In this document: positions 1 to 12,515 of the stretch, piece by piece
Layout of the letters: every line of letters begins with the position of its first letter
Position numbering within the stretch: the first letter of the stretch is position 1
Origin: Wyeomyia smithii
Taxonomy: Eukaryota; Arthropoda; Insecta; Diptera; Culicidae
Assembly: GCF_029784165.1 (NCBI RefSeq)
Contig: NC_073695.1
Coordinates: forward strand, 202,263,136 to 202,327,135
DNA length: 64,000 nucleotides
Reading direction: 5' to 3'
Translations under genes and position numbers: made by a program
The notes under the pieces: model-generated
The model's input: only the letters and a program-made list of their open reading frames with translations
What the model was told of the DNA's origin: nothing
Databases searched by the model: none

Positions 1-789
1 CTCATAACACCCTATTGAATTTTGCTGTAATCGGACTGTAACTTCGTCTGTAATGTATCGAAATGTGAAAATCACTAAACTTCATTATCTTTGAAACTAC
101 ACACCAGATTTGAACAATATTGATATCGAATGAACGGGATAGTTAAGGGTTAACTGATGAACTATGATTGAACACGTGGTTTCAAAGTTTGGCTCCTCCA
201 TACGTTACCTTTTTCATTTGATTGTAATCAAACTTAAGAAACCGTTATGTTTTAATTTGTAAAACAACGAAAGTCTATTATCTTAAGTATTACACGACTT
301 ATTTGAACAGAACTAGTGTCATACAAACGAGTCATCCCTCAAACTTACAAATAACAAACTTCATAAAAATTTGATATACTGTTCAAAAGTTTTGTAAAGA
401 AAAGAAATTCAAAGACTATTCAACACTATAGCTGCTTTGATCAATATATATGGCCTCAACATGATTTAAATGTGGTATCGTACCATTTGAACGTTCCCGG
501 TATCGCTCGTGATTAAATTGAAATTGTTTTAAATTAAGAGTCATTTCTAATATTTCGCTATTTCTTAAGCACTAAAATTACGTCAAATTTCATATCTTAT
601 ACTTCAATTAGAACATCAATATTTTATAACTCAATGAGTGAATAATCCTTTATTGGATTTAAGCATTCCTGTGAATCTATTTTTATAAATAATAAGTTTG
701 AAAGAGAAAGGCTGAGTGTGACCGCTAGGTGGATTAATTTGGGTTTTTTGAAGTGTATTTCTAACTTATTGAACACCTTGTAAAAATAT
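1..789. other. AT-rich intergenic DNA
   Basis: No coding exon, RNA gene or repeat family was recognised here. Short open frames have no family resemblance. Confidence 0.5.
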
Positions 790-1650
790 GGCGGGTGAAA
801 ATTCATGTTTGAGTACTTCTATGTGAGTTAATCAACGTTGGCTATATGCGGTCGAGCGTTGTCATGCAGTAGAATCACTTTTATGTGCCTTTTCTCCCTC
901 TTCTTTTAGTGTGACCATTTTTCCCGCAGAGTTAGACTTATTCGCATAATTACACGTCGATACCGTTTCCCAGTGATGGTTTCGTTTGGTTTCAACAGCT
1001 CATAATAAATAAAACCGGCCTGGTCTCAAAAATTACCTTCGCAGTGGGGCCCTCTTCTCATAAAACATTTTTTAGAGGTGATAAAATTCCAAATAGTGAA
1101 ATGACTTCACGGACCAGGGAGGGGGGCTGGAGTCGGAAGGCCCGGGGCGTTTGCCACCGTCCCCCACTCCCTTTAAGTCCGGGCCTGACTGCGTGTATAT
1201 TCGGTCGAGCTGAAGCGTGACCGCGCAGTCCTTATGACTTTCTTTTTTTTAGGTTACTGTAATGATTCCATTCTTGATCACCCGTCGCAATGCTATGAGA
1301 AAAAATTTTTCCTGTTTAACAGTTAGAGCAGTTGTGCACATGCGAAAAAAATCGTCGCTCAATAAGCCTCGGCTTTGAATTAAAATGAACTCGAATCCCT
1401 TGTTTTTTAACCTTTGCCAACACATCCAATCGTTTGGGAGTTACTCGACCAATACCGAGTCAAGATGTTTCTGCGTTTGGCATAAATCTCTCAATTCACC
1501 GTCTGCGAAGGTTACCGGGGCTCCTTCACGCGGATAGCTGTTAACACTGAAATGACCTTCTTCGAAGCGATGGAACCAATCACGGCACGTCGTCGTTTTA
1601 TTTATAGTAGCATTTTCGTGAATTTCGTGTTACCCTCGATGCGCTTTAGT
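790..1650 (-). pseudogene. mariner-type transposase relic
   Basis: Read on the minus strand, broken frames keep the order of a mariner transposase. Near 1590-1500 is a helix-turn-helix-side segment containing CRDWFHRFEEG. Near 1300-1260 is a segment resembling FLHSIATGDQEW, the region of the first catalytic Asp. Near 1030-960 is DQAGFIYYELL followed by a KPNETITG stretch, and near 890-845 is LLHDNARPH, which holds the second catalytic Asp. Stops and frameshifts separate these blocks. A GC-rich foreign stretch at about 1090-1200 interrupts them. Mariner transposases cut and paste DNA at TA sites; this copy cannot encode one. The terminal inverted repeats were not located, so the ends are approximate. 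Confidence 0.75.
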
Positions 1651-4306
1651 CGTTATTTTATATAAATGAAATGACGAAACTGATACTGGTCGTAAATAAC
1701 AATGATTTGGCTTAAAATAACATATTTTCACACAACTAAAAGTATATGATACTAGAGATAGTCAGGTTTAAATATTTTAAAACCCGTACCCGACCCGAAC
1801 AAGAATTTTTTTTCGGTTGAAACCCCAAACCCGACCCGAACCCGACCATCTCTATATGATATACCATAATAAAATTACTAACGTGTCGAAGCGGAATTGA
1901 TCATCATTCACTGCTAGCTCCATCTATTAACAAAAAGCGAGAACTTGAGGCGCGTTGCTTTCCTTTATTACATCACTACTTAACAGTAAAAGTAATAACT
2001 TATAAGATCAAATTTTCACATACAATTTACCATTCACCTGAGTTTGATGTACTGTAAGAAAACATGCTTTTGAAAATCTTAACTTTATTTGAATTATTTT
2101 AACTAAGCAATGATGTTATCCGCGAGTTGGAAACAAAAAATTGCCATAAAACTGAAATTTGAAAACTGATTGGTAATTTTGACGTAGAGCTACGTCAATA
2201 ATCTGAAATCGTAACGTGTATTAGTATTTAAAACCGCAATGATGTACAGAGATCGGAAGTCGATCCCAGACTGACTTAATATTATATTAGAAAGGGTATT
2301 TTCGAAATCGAGAAGATGCTCAGAGGTCTAAAATAGATTCCAGACGCAATATTGAATTTCAAAATGGCGACTGCCGGTTTCTGGAGCCGGAATAGTTCAA
2401 AGACGCCATTTTAAAATTTAGGCTGAATGAGTAGTGAATTATAAAAAATGATTCTAATTTTTTAAACGTTTTATCCCAATCAATGAAAGCAAAGTTACAT
2501 TCAACTGGAAATACATAAAAATCTTAGAAATAACCTTAAACCCGGATTATTGGCAACGTGGGTTACAAATTGCTTGTGGATCACAACTATGACATCAGAA
2601 ATCAGAATAGTTTATCAAATTAGAAGTATATTTAATTAGTTTAATTTTCACTTGGTTTAAAATCGTTAAGATGCAGCATTCAGATGACATATAAACTGGA
2701 CCTAATAATTCTTTGAAAAATGAGAAGTGTGTTCTCAGTCATACGATTCTTAAGGAAGGAAATTCACCTTAAATAACTTGAATTTTTTTACATTGGTTGG
2801 AGAACTAAATGAGAAATTCCCGTTAACACACGGTTAACAATAAAAGCTCGTTACAATTGATCAAGACGCTACAAATGTCTAAAACTGTGTTTGTAGGAGC
2901 ATTCAAAAAACCATTGAATTCTATCAAAATTCTTGCATTGTTGGATTTGAACAGAACAGATTAATAAGTATTTTGCCAGATGCTAAAAATGAACTCTTGG
3001 ATACTGAGAATAAACATAAACTCAAAAATAGGGCCAGCTTTAATAAACTTGAAATGGTCAATTTCAGATGCTGACAAACAGAAAAAATTAGTTTAATGTG
3101 CAAAATCTAAAAAAATACTTTAACATTTAGTAAAAAAATTTAAAAGACTATTTTGAAACAATAAAAAACGCACGGAAAGGATGATAAAAATTCAAAATTT
3201 GAAAAAATATAACGCTTTTGTGATCTGAAATCTTTTGAAAATGTTTTTTTTTCTAAGGAACATTCATTTCAGAATTTATTTATTTAATAATTCGTCGATT
3301 TCAATAAAGAAGCCCTAAACGTTAGTGAAATTAGCACTAGAAACGAGAATATGAGCTCTAGAATTTAATTTAATTTATGAATTCGAAAAAGTGTAATTTT
3401 GAAACAAGAATAAATTAAATGTGAGAGTACCTTTCCCAACTTTCCACAGCGAAAGTATGAATCAGAATATGAACCAGATTAATATAATTGCTGATGGGTA
3501 ATATAATTAAGTTTGAAGGCCGGAACGTTAGCAACAGTTACCTACCTATAAATTTAAAAGCAGGCTATAAATGTTGTTTTCTATCTAGAAATTACTACAA
3601 ACACAAACAAAAGTTTTAGAAGCAGATCACGTGTGCCTACTAATTGGGTAAATTTGATACGGTATTCTGATTTTTTCACTATGTTCAAAAGTTATTTTCA
3701 ATAATATATCACCGTTACCATTGATAGTATTATTAAACTAACTGGGTTGTGCGTTGACGGATACAGGTAATCAAACTTTCACTACAAGGCCTGTTCAACA
3801 ATGGAAATACCAAACTGATCTCCAAAAACACGACAAAAAGTCCTGAAGGCGCCCGCACCGGGTAATCCCCTTTTTTAGAGAATCAATCACCGAGCGCTTA
3901 AAGGCTCAATTCCCCACTTGGCTTCCAACTGGTTTTTGGACCAGTGCCAAGAGTCAAAACAGGTTGCCTTTTGTTTTGTTACCGACACACGGTGATGAAT
4001 GTTGCTATTTTGACTTGAGTCGGTTAATCAAGTACATGCAATGAATTTATCCTCTCAATCGCTCTTCTAGTCGAAATGCGCGACAATAAATTTCCCCTGA
4101 AGCTAAACTAATGCTACTGACACAGTGCACTCCAATAATACACACAATACGAAAATAGATCCGTAACCTGGTAAACCTTTTCTCCTTCCCTCACAACGCA
4201 CTTCTGACCTGTCGCAGTTCATTAACACAATTGCTCATCTTCCCTGATAGAAGAGAAAAGTGATAATTTAACTAATTCGTTTGCATGTTTCGATTGTGCT
4301 GCACAG
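1651..4306. other. AT-rich DNA upstream of SLC6 gene 1
   Basis: No clear gene was found. A short run of repeated CCGACCCGAA-like units lies at about 1785-1845. The first coding exon and promoter of SLC6 gene 1 must lie here or further upstream, because the exon at 4307 begins at a splice acceptor, but I could not identify them with confidence. Confidence 0.45.
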
Positions 4307-6301
4307 CAAGTAAATGGTATCGCCATCACGGTGGCCATCCCTGGGGCACCCACCAGGGAAAAGTGGGGTAAAGGCGTCGAGTTCATGCTCTCGTGCATAG
4401 CCTATTCGGTTGGATTTGGTAACATTTGGAAGTTTCCTTACACGGCCCTGCAGAATGGAGGTGGAGCTTTCCTCATTCCGTATTTGGTGGTGCTGTTCGT
4501 CGTTGGTCGTCCGATCTATTACCTGGAGATGGTGATGGGCCAGTTCTGCAGTCGAGGCTGCGTTAAGGTCTACGATTTGGCTCCGATTATGAAAGGTGAT
4601 TGTCAAGTTCCCGACTAGAAGAAAAATTAATTTCTGTTTTTACTTCAGGTATTGGCGTTGGTCAATCGCTGGCAATGTTCGTTGTCATGACCTATTACAC
4701 ACCTGTTCTGGCAATCACGTTACGATATTTGATTGCATCCTTTAGAAGTGTGCTTCCGTGGAGTAAATGCGATCCCTCTTGGAGTCGGTGTATCAACTCT
4801 GATTTCAGGGGATTCCTGAATGCCACCGATCCCACGCTTAGTAGTATGAACGTTTCCGCTGAACTTTATTTTACGTAAGTTTCTTACACTGAAACGCTTG
4901 GTTCAGATTTTTTAACGATATAATTTCAGAAAGACAGTAATGCATCGAGCTCCGCTAGATCAGGGCATCGGAATTCCAGATTTCAAATTGACGATGTGTC
5001 TGTTCGTCTCCTGGATGATTGTAGCTGTTATCTTAATCAAAGGGATTCGCAGTACCGGGAAGGCTTCCTATTTCCTGGCGCTGTTTCCTTATGTTATTAT
5101 TTTGGTTTTGTTCATCCACTCCTGCACACTTGAAGGTTCGTTCAACGGAATCAAGTACTTTCTTACTCCCAAATGGGATCAGTTATTCACGGTGACTGTC
5201 TGGATGGAAGCCGTGACGCAATGTTTCTTCTCATTATCTATCTGCTTCGGTGGAATCATCGCTTACTCGTCATTCAATAATTTCTCGAACAACGTTTACC
5301 GGTAAAAATTGTTTAATTTTAAAAAATATTGTACTTCTTTAACGCTTATTCTTATATTTCAGAGATGCTATGATCATTTCCTGGCTGGACACCTTCACCT
5401 CTATTATCATTGGGTGCATCGTATTTGGTGTTCTGGGGAACTTGGCACATGTAACGCACAAAGAGAACATCCAGGACGTTGTTCGTCAAGGACCGGGTCT
5501 CACTTTCATTGCCTACCCGGATGCGATCGCCAAGTTCGAATACTTTCCACAGCTTTTTTCGGTATTGTTCTTCATGATGCTGTTCATCGTCGGCATCGGA
5601 AGTAATTTGGGAGTGATCACCAGTATTATAACAGCGATCCGTGACCAATGCCCGATGTTGCCAAACTGGAAAGTTGCCAGCGTGATCAGTGTGGTTGGGT
5701 TTTGTTTGAGTACAATCTACATGGCTCCAGGTGGATTGGATTTGCTGGATGTTTTTGATAATTATGGAGCTAAATATGTTACTCTTACGTTGGCCTTAAT
5801 GGAGATGATCACTTTCGGTTGGATATACGGAGTGGATCGAATCTGTCGGGACATTCAGTTTATGCTTAAAATGGAGACAAGCAAGTTCTGGAGAATCTGT
5901 TGGGCGGTAGTCGCACCGCTCGTTGTGAGTGTGATTTTAATCGGAAGTTTTGTGGCACACAAACCGATAGACGTTCCTACGGAGTACAATAGTATGATGT
6001 TGAATGTAGTGAAATATACAAGCTATAATTTAACAATTTATTTTCAGTTATTGGATGGTGCGTTTACACGCTTGCTGTAATCCAGTTACCATTGTGGGCT
6101 ATCTACACAGTGTGTAACCAGAAACGTAACGGACTGGGACGGAAGCTTCGAAGCGCTTTCAAGCCTAGCAGAATGTGGGGACCAGAGAATGAATCTATAC
6201 GAGAGTTATACAACGTATCCATTGAGAAAAGTAAACAGTTTCAAGACCATGGGCGACCGTTTAGCTTGTGCAAGTTTATTTATAGAAGAATATTTAAGTA
6301 G
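4307..6301 (+). CDS. SLC6 nutrient amino acid transporter, gene 1 (5' exon missing)
   Basis: Exons are 4307-4595, 4649-4874, 4930-5301, 5363-5991 and 6048-6301, all with GT-AG introns of 53-61 nt. Together they encode 589 residues ending at TAG. The product should be a 12-TM plasma-membrane Na+-coupled amino acid symporter of the insect NAAT branch of SLC6. Evidence: the TM1 motif SVGFGNIWKFPYTALQNGGG, the TM2 motif FLIPYLVVLFVVGRPIYYLE, an extracellular loop 2 with Cys residues and N-glycosylation sequons (NAT, NVS), the unwound TM6 region CFFSLSICFGG, and TM8 with GSNLGVITS. The C-terminal tail has the WGPE motif seen in the paralogues. The exon at 4307 opens in phase 0 after a CACAG acceptor, so an upstream exon supplies the start Met. 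It lacks the VT/VW intron of gene 3 and the TP/GG intron of gene 2. Substrate range cannot be read from sequence. Confidence 0.87.
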
Positions 6302-6516
6302 ATTATTAGATATAGTCATTTACATGCCATGTATGTTTCTAGAAAAACTATTTATTAGCAGATGTAATTTATTTTATCTTAGAAAACATTTAACTTCAAC
6401 TGTACTGTAATATAATTATAACGAACGCCAAATAATAGATTATAGCGATAACCTCTCATTATTGATAATACTAAACATCCGAAAAGAACTGTCATCCACA
6501 GATAAAATTAATAGAA

Positions 6517-6522
6517 AATAAA
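6517..6522 (+). terminator. AATAAA polyadenylation signal, gene 1
   Basis: An AATAAA hexamer lies 216 nt after the stop codon of SLC6 gene 1, in AT-rich DNA with no intervening gene. It is the likely 3' end signal. Confidence 0.5.
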
Positions 6523-6685
6523 GGTCCTTCTGACTCGTGACACTTTCTGCAAACATAACTCGGTCACATTAATTCGAATTTGCCATCGTTTTCATCGATT
6601 TATGACATGGTACATTATCAATCTATTGATTGATTTCCTCTTCATGGAATAGTCAATGCATATTTGTTTATACATCAGTTATGCC

Positions 6686-6893
6686 TTCCAGTTGGTCTCG
6701 AGATACGATGCTGGCCTAACAAGCCAGTCGTCGTAGGTTCGTGTCTCGTCTCGGAAGAGACTGTTAGTGTCAATAGGATCGTAGCGCTAGCCTCGCAATT
6801 GTCCTGTACATCCAACCGTTGGCTGCGATATCTGTGTATAATAAACAGAAGGCCAAGTTCCGAATCGGAATCAAACACCAAGGCTTTTTTTTG
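6686..6893 (+). repeat. tRNA-derived SINE, copy 1
   Basis: This segment matches the element at 56429-56617 along its length: a TACGATG(CT)GGCCTAACAAGCC block, a pol III B-box-like GTAGGTTCG, then AGAGACTGTTAG and the GGATCGTAGCGCT(A/G)GC block, and a tail ending in AAGGCTTT. The repeated structure and B box indicate a tRNA-derived SINE family. No target duplication was recognised around this copy. Confidence 0.65.
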
Positions 6894-7440
6894 ACGTTGG
6901 ACTAACGTCTATATCGAAGTTAGGCGCCTGAATTTGAATATCTAGTAATTCAACCAGGGAAAACCAGGGAAAAGTGGTCAGGTTTTAAGTGCTTATATAT
7001 CAGTCATTTCTTTTCCGAATTTCGAGGTTTTGGTATCAACCGATCAGAAATTCTTTTACGGTTGAATTTATGTAACAAAAATAATGTATTGTTCGAGATA
7101 CACTATTGAAAAATTGATAAACCACATCGATTGTCTAAATCATACCGAGGAACCAATCAACACCTCTCTTCACAAGCACAGTCGACACTAACGGATACAA
7201 CCGATCTGACTTTGTAAACAGTCTCGCAGCTTTTAACCAATAACGAGCTCGCTTTCGGTAGCTGCAACAGGTGTTTCAACACCGTTTTAAAATGCTTCTT
7301 TTATCATTACCACTGAACAGATTCTAAACACCAATGGCTTGATTGACAGGGAAAATATTGCGCTAGATTGTCATATAATAGTTTAAATATGTTTTCGATA
7401 GTAAACTAGTTAAAAGTTGTGTTAAAAGTCGTGCACATTC
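6894..7440. other. intergenic DNA
   Basis: No gene was found. A CCAAT-like block followed by GAGCTCGCTTTC at about 7237-7262 resembles a second block at 7441-7462, suggesting a local duplication of the promoter-proximal sequence. Confidence 0.4.
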
Positions 7441-7442
7441 AA

Positions 7443-7790
7443 CCAATCACAAGCTCGCTTCTCCTTTGCTCGCGGATGGAATTTGCTTTGGGCTATATAA
7501 TAGCCTGCGTCGTCTCATAGCAGTCATCAGTTAACAAGTGGAAGGCCACTAGAACGGTCCTGAATAATCAGCAGCGGTGGCTGATTCCAGTGGCGAAACT
7601 TAGCTGCAGCAGAACCAGAGCGGTGGTATCAGGCAGTAGCGGCGGAAGTGCAGCTGCATTTTTTCATTCAGTTCGGTTCCCTTTCGATCTGAGTTGGACC
7701 CCACCAGCGGTAATCCAATTCAGATATCGTTGGGTGAAAACAGCCAGAAACTGCACGAGCCAGCACCGCCACTAGGAAAGCTACCTTCAT
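7443..7790 (+). promoter_or_regulatory. Pol II core promoter-like module
   Basis: In order on the plus strand are a CCAAT box at 7443-7447, TATATAA at 7494-7500, a TCATAG at 7515-7520, an arthropod initiator TCAGTT at 7527-7532, and GGTCC at 7556-7560. If the A of TCAGTT (7529) is +1, GGTCC lies at +28 to +32, the position of a DPE, while the TATA box sits slightly far at -35. The TATA to TCATA stretch matches the minus-strand TATA module in the 2.1-kb elements (for example 51537-51500). No ATG-initiated gene follows before the minisatellite at about 7800. It could be a 5' UTR, a decayed gene start, or a transposon fragment. Confidence 0.5.
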
Positions 7791-7795
7791 TTAGT

Positions 7796-7932
7796 GTGTG
7801 TGCAGTGTGCACATATAGCGTATATTCATCTGCATAGCTATGACATTTGCGATAATAGGGATGATAGCTAACCAACCCATGTGTATCGATAGCTAGAGCT
7901 GTTGCGTGTGTAATGCTAGCTATAGCGTGTGT
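7796..7932. repeat. GT-rich minisatellite, left part
   Basis: Degenerate units of the type ATAGCGTGTGT and GATAGCTA. The last unit, AGCTATAGCGTGTGT at 7918-7932, is repeated exactly at 13221-13235 and forms the target-site duplication of the R1 LINE between them. Confidence 0.75.
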
Positions 7933-8085
7933 CTGCTTTTACCCATGCTGAGCAACCTTAAGCTAAACAGCTAAAGCCCTTGGTCTCTCCGGGACCGCCG
8001 TTAGGCATTACTTCGGGAAGAGGGCCCGTCGTGCTTTTCGCACTTACCTCTATGGGTAGCAGAGCAGCCTATACAGGCCAGTTAG

Positions 8086-11080
8086 TTAACCATTAACTAA
8101 CTGGGGCACATCGATGGTTTCCCGTCGATTGGTGCCCTGCAAAATACTAACGATCTGTGATGCGGCCGTGATGACCGCATCCCAGATTTTCCTATTTTCG
8201 CACATCCTACGCACGATGTTCTCTGGCGTAGTGTCCATCCCACTTATTGCCAGCATTTCGTACCGTACCCGCTCGAATCGCGGGCATGTGAAGAACACAT
8301 GCTCCGCGCTTTCTTCCGCACCCGTACAAGCGGGGCACATAGGGGACTCGGCGTACCCGAACCTATGCAGGTACTGCCTAAAGCAGCCATGGCCTGACAG
8401 GATCTGTGTCAGATGGAAGGTTACTTCCCCATGGCGCCTACTAATCCAGCATGCTAACTCTGGAATGAGTCGGTGTGTCCATCTACCTTCTGTAGTGTTG
8501 GACCACTCCCGCTACCACCTGGCCATTGAAGATGACCGTATGGTGTTGCGAATACCCCTGGTGTCGCGTTGGTCGAAGCACTCTACATCCTCTTTGACGA
8601 TGATGCTGATGGGCATCATGCCAGCCAGGACGCAAACCGCCTCGTACGACACTGTTCGGTATGCGCACGCGACCCTTAGGCACATTAGCCTGTACGTACT
8701 CTCGAGTTTGCCTCGATGGCACGAGGTACTCAACACCTTGGACCACACTGGTCCTCCATACCTGAGTATGGACGTGGTCACGCTAGCAAGGACTTTGCGC
8801 CTGCTGCTATGGACCGCCGAGCTGTTTGCCATCATGCGAGATAGCGCTGCCACAGCCATGGAAGCTTTTTTGCAGGTATAATCGACGTGGCTCCCGAACG
8901 TGAGCTTGTCGTCGATCATAACCCCCAGAAGCTTCAGCGAGCGTTTTGAGGCGATAGTGCATGCACCAGCACTAATCGATGCCTCCTGCTCCGACTTTCT
9001 GTTATTAACAACAATAACTTCAGTCTTATGGTGCGCTAGCTCCAGTTTCCTGGAGTGCATCCAGTCTTCCACTACGCGTATTGATAGCGCGGCCTTCAAC
9101 TCTACCTCTCTAATTGACTCGCCATAGACCTCAAGAGTTATGTCGTCGGCGGAGCCCACGATCACCACCCCTGGAGGGAGTGCTAGTTTTAACACGCCGT
9201 CATACATGGCGTTCCACAGTACCGGGCCCAGGATGGAACCTTGCGGTACACCTGCGGTAACCGGAACGCTTTTCTGACCCTCGTTTGTGTTATACACTAG
9301 CACTCGATTCTGAAAGTAGTTGCCCAGAATCTTGTACAACGGCATCGGCACTCTGAGGCTCTGTAGCGCTAAGGCTATGGAGTCCCAGCTGGCAATGTTA
9401 AACGCGTTCTTCACGTCGAGCGTGGCGATCGCGCAACAACGAATGCCCCTTGTTTCACGTTGGATTGCAACCTCAGTCGTTCTAGTGACAGAGAGAATTG
9501 CATCCACCGTGGACCTACCTTTCCGAAAACCGAACTGGTTGCTTGATAGACCGTTCTCACTTTCTGTATATTTCACCAGTCTATTGAGGATTACCTCTCA
9601 AGCACCTTGCCCGCCGTGTCCAGCAGGCAGATTGGTCTGTATGCCGATGGGTCACCTGGTGGTTTCCCAACCTTCGGCAACAGCACCAGCCTCTGGCGCT
9701 TCTACACGTCCGGGAAGAGGCAGTCGTCAAGGCATTTCTGCATGACCGCCCTGAACAACCCGGGGGCTTCTTTGATGGCCGTCTTGATGGCCAAGTACGG
9801 GATTCCGTCTGGTCCCGGAGCCTTGCCTACCTTCAGGGAGTTTGCGATCTCGATCAATTCATCTTCTGTCACCCTCACCGCATCGTCTGCCTCTGCACGG
9901 CTGCCGTCACTCACGGTTGGTGGTGACTCGTCAGCCGGAGGTCAGGGACTTGGTTCGTGGCTTGGGAAGAGGCCCTGAAAGATCGTTTTTAGCATCGCTG
10001 GTGATTGTTCGGCCGGGGCTAGCGCACCTCTAGTCTGGGTCATAACGATCCTGTAGGCGTCACCCCACGGGTTCGAATTGGCACAGAGTCGTTCGAAACA
10101 GGCTCGTTTGCTGGCTCTGATTGCGCTCTTAAGCGTTGCCTTAGCGGATCTGAATGCGGCACCGCGTTCCGCTCTTTGCTCGTCGGAACGTGCGCGTTGC
10201 ATCCTCCGTCTTGCATGGAGGCATGCATTGTGCTGGCCTGCTATCATATCGCTCCACCAGTATGTCGGTGGCCTACCCTCTCTAGGCGGATGAGACCTAG
10301 GCATCGTGGCGTCGCACGCCCATGACAGTATCGAATTTAGATGGTCCACATCCGGGAGCGGTTCACCCCCTTCGTGCTTCAGTCTAATTGCCTGCCCAAA
10401 AACATCTGCATCGAAATGCAATGTTTTCCAGCCGTAGAAGGATGGAATATTGGCCCAACTCGCTGCTTGCTTCCGCACGCCTACCTCATAGCGGATCGAT
10501 TGGTGATCGCTATTCGTGTAGCTGTTGTCTACCCTCCAGTTCGTGATCATTACCGGGTTGCAGAACGTTACATAGATTATCGATTCCGCTCCATTTCTAC
10601 TGTAGGTGCATTTTGTACCAACGTTAGCCAAGTCTAAGTTGAGCTTCGCCAAAGCTTCCAACAAGACCTGGCCCCTCTGGTTTGAACAGCGACTTCCCCA
10701 CTCGACCGCCCAAGCGTTGAAGTCAGCCGCAACCACCAACGGCCATAGGCTCGTCAGTTCCACGGTTGCTTGATCGACAATCTGTGCGAACGTTTCGGTA
10801 GACCAACTTGGCGGAGCATAGCAACTGCAGTAGAATACTCCATCTACTTTGGCTATAACGTAACCCTCTCTGGAGGTCGACACAATCTCCTGAACCGGGG
10901 ACCTGCCTGTCGTGCAAATGGCCGACTTCCCAGACTTGTCCGATACCTAGTTACCGTTTCCGGTTGGGATGCGGTATGGGTTCGAGACGATGGCCACGTC
11001 CGACAACGACTCAGCAGCTGCTTGGTGTAGCAACTGCTGCGCCGCATAGCAGTGGTTCAGGTTTAACTGTATCACCCTCA
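8086..11080 (-). pseudogene. R1 LINE ORF2 (endonuclease and reverse transcriptase), broken
   Basis: From high to low coordinate: the start of the APE-type endonuclease (IQLNLNHCYAAQQLL, near 11060), the endonuclease body 10883-9942 (AADFNAWAVEWGS), the pre-RT motif KAPGPDGIP near 9810, and the RT core 9576-8512 (NQFGFRKGRSTVDAI, VPQGSILGPVLWN). The active site here reads SADDI rather than the usual YADD or FADD. The C-terminal Cys/His segment spans 8340-8086 (CPACTGAEESAEHVFFTCP). Disablements seen: a TAG replacing an expected TGG near 10950, a second TAG at about 9702-9704 also replacing an expected Trp, and a probable one-base loss near 9598. The copy can be read across its whole length, so it is not ancient. 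Confidence 0.82.
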
Positions 11081-12515
11081 GGCCTGCGGCTTAGTAGCCG
11101 GCCGTGCAGCCGGGCACTTGGGGCATCCCATGGCGTGTTTGGCGTCCCGTTCACCGGTGCATACCAGACACTTGGGAGATGCACCGCAGTCCCGTGCCTT
11201 GTGGCCTACGCCACCGCAGCGGCGGCTTAAATTGGACCTGTCGGACCCTTTGCACGACCAGGATTTTTTGCCCCCGCTCAAAGCACCTGAAGCAAACGTC
11301 AGGCTGTTGGAAGGTGCCCAGAGGGCAGACCGACCAACCCACCTTCAACGTGGCCTTCTTCAGGGCCTTGTTACCCTCCGCTAGTGGGAGCTTTATGGTA
11401 GCAACCTGGGTGCCGGCCGAGCCCCTGCAGAGACGAACTGCCTCCGCGGTCACTACCACTCCACACTCTCGCTCGAATGCTTGTGCTATATCACACTCTT
11501 CGGTGATCTCGTCCAGGTTTTTAAGCTGGAGAGTCACTTCAGGAGTGAGGGCTCGGATTTGAACCTCCTCGCCTAGCACTTCCAGGGCCGTCTTTTTATA
11601 GGCACAGCCCTTGCCCTTCGCCACTTTGCGGAGTTCGAGGATCATCTCGCCGGTGCGTGACCGATGAATTGACCTGACATCCGCGCCGAGCTCTTTGAGC
11701 TTGAATTCGCCTCTCATGGCCTTCAAGACTTCAGCGTACTTAGACGCATCCGTCTTGAAAATGAGCGCGTCACCCTTGCTCCGCCTATTCGCCCCTTGCG
11801 GCTTCTTATTGCGGTCGCCGCGCTTCGCGCGTCGTTCCCGCTTCTGCCGCTTTTTGTTCACCACGGTGGTCCAATCCGTAGCTTCGCCGTTTGCCGGTTC
11901 TTTGCTCGGCTGGACCGACGGGCCAGCTTCCTGGCTGTCACCGAACAACCGCCTTCGTTGCGTCCTGGGGGCCGATTTCCCCGGAGAGCCTCTCGCATGT
12001 TTGCCAGCTGGTTCAGTTGAACAGACTTCGGCAAACGATGCTGCAGCTGTTTGTGTGTATTTAGACACAGCTGCAGCACTCCCTTTTTTAGGCTGGTTAA
12101 GCCTTGCCTCTAGCGCGAGTGCCTTGCTTTCGGCATCGTTAGCCCGTTTAAGCTCGGATTTCACGCTGCAAATGTTCATACGTAGCAACAGAAGGCATTG
12201 TTTTAAGTCTTTTGATATGTTGCTACGTTCTTCCGTGAACTTGAGTATTTCATCAAGTTGTACGGACACTGCCTCCACGCTCGGGAACTTGTTCATGTGA
12301 CTTTCTACCACAGAGAGTAACATAGCCCCAGATATCTGTTCCCGTTCCATGGCAGTTTTAGGTGTTTCCACCTTACCGCCAGTCTTCGCCGTTCCGGTTG
12401 GTGCTGGCTTAGGCCTTTGCCCTGTCGGTGTCGAAAAAAGTCTCGGTGGAGACCGGGCGATGCCCCGCCTGGCAAACGGGTTTATTAACCCGTCCGCCCC
12501 TTCCGCTACCTTCAC
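11078..12515 (-). pseudogene. R1 LINE ORF1 (gag-like RNA-binding protein), frameshifted
   Basis: The frame opens with MKVAEGADGL at 12515 and runs about 410 residues. A frameshift near 11275 then moves the zinc-knuckle tail to another frame, which ends at 11078. The N-terminal half is basic with a KKRQKRERRAKRG cluster, then comes a conserved gag-like domain (SIHRSRTGEMILEL), then CFRCFERG and CGGVGHKARDC knuckles and CLVCTGERDAKHAMGCPKC. The second knuckle reads SRRC where CRRC is expected, so one zinc ligand is lost. In R1 elements this protein binds the element RNA to form the retrotransposition particle. Confidence 0.8.

Noticed and set aside
624..806. The 60-codon minus-strand frame as the C-terminal end of the mariner transposase
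   Set aside because: Only HPPY near its start resembles the mariner family; the rest does not follow the expected sequence, so the relic was limited to about 790-1650.
5309..5648. Extra frames on both strands in gene 1
   Set aside because: They are shadows of the TM7-TM8 exon and an intron read-through.
8114..8881. Plus-strand frame of 255 codons
   Set aside because: It is the antisense shadow of the R1 reverse transcriptase on the minus strand.
11695..12300. Plus-strand frame of 201 codons
   Set aside because: It is antisense to the R1 ORF1, which has zinc knuckles and a known order.
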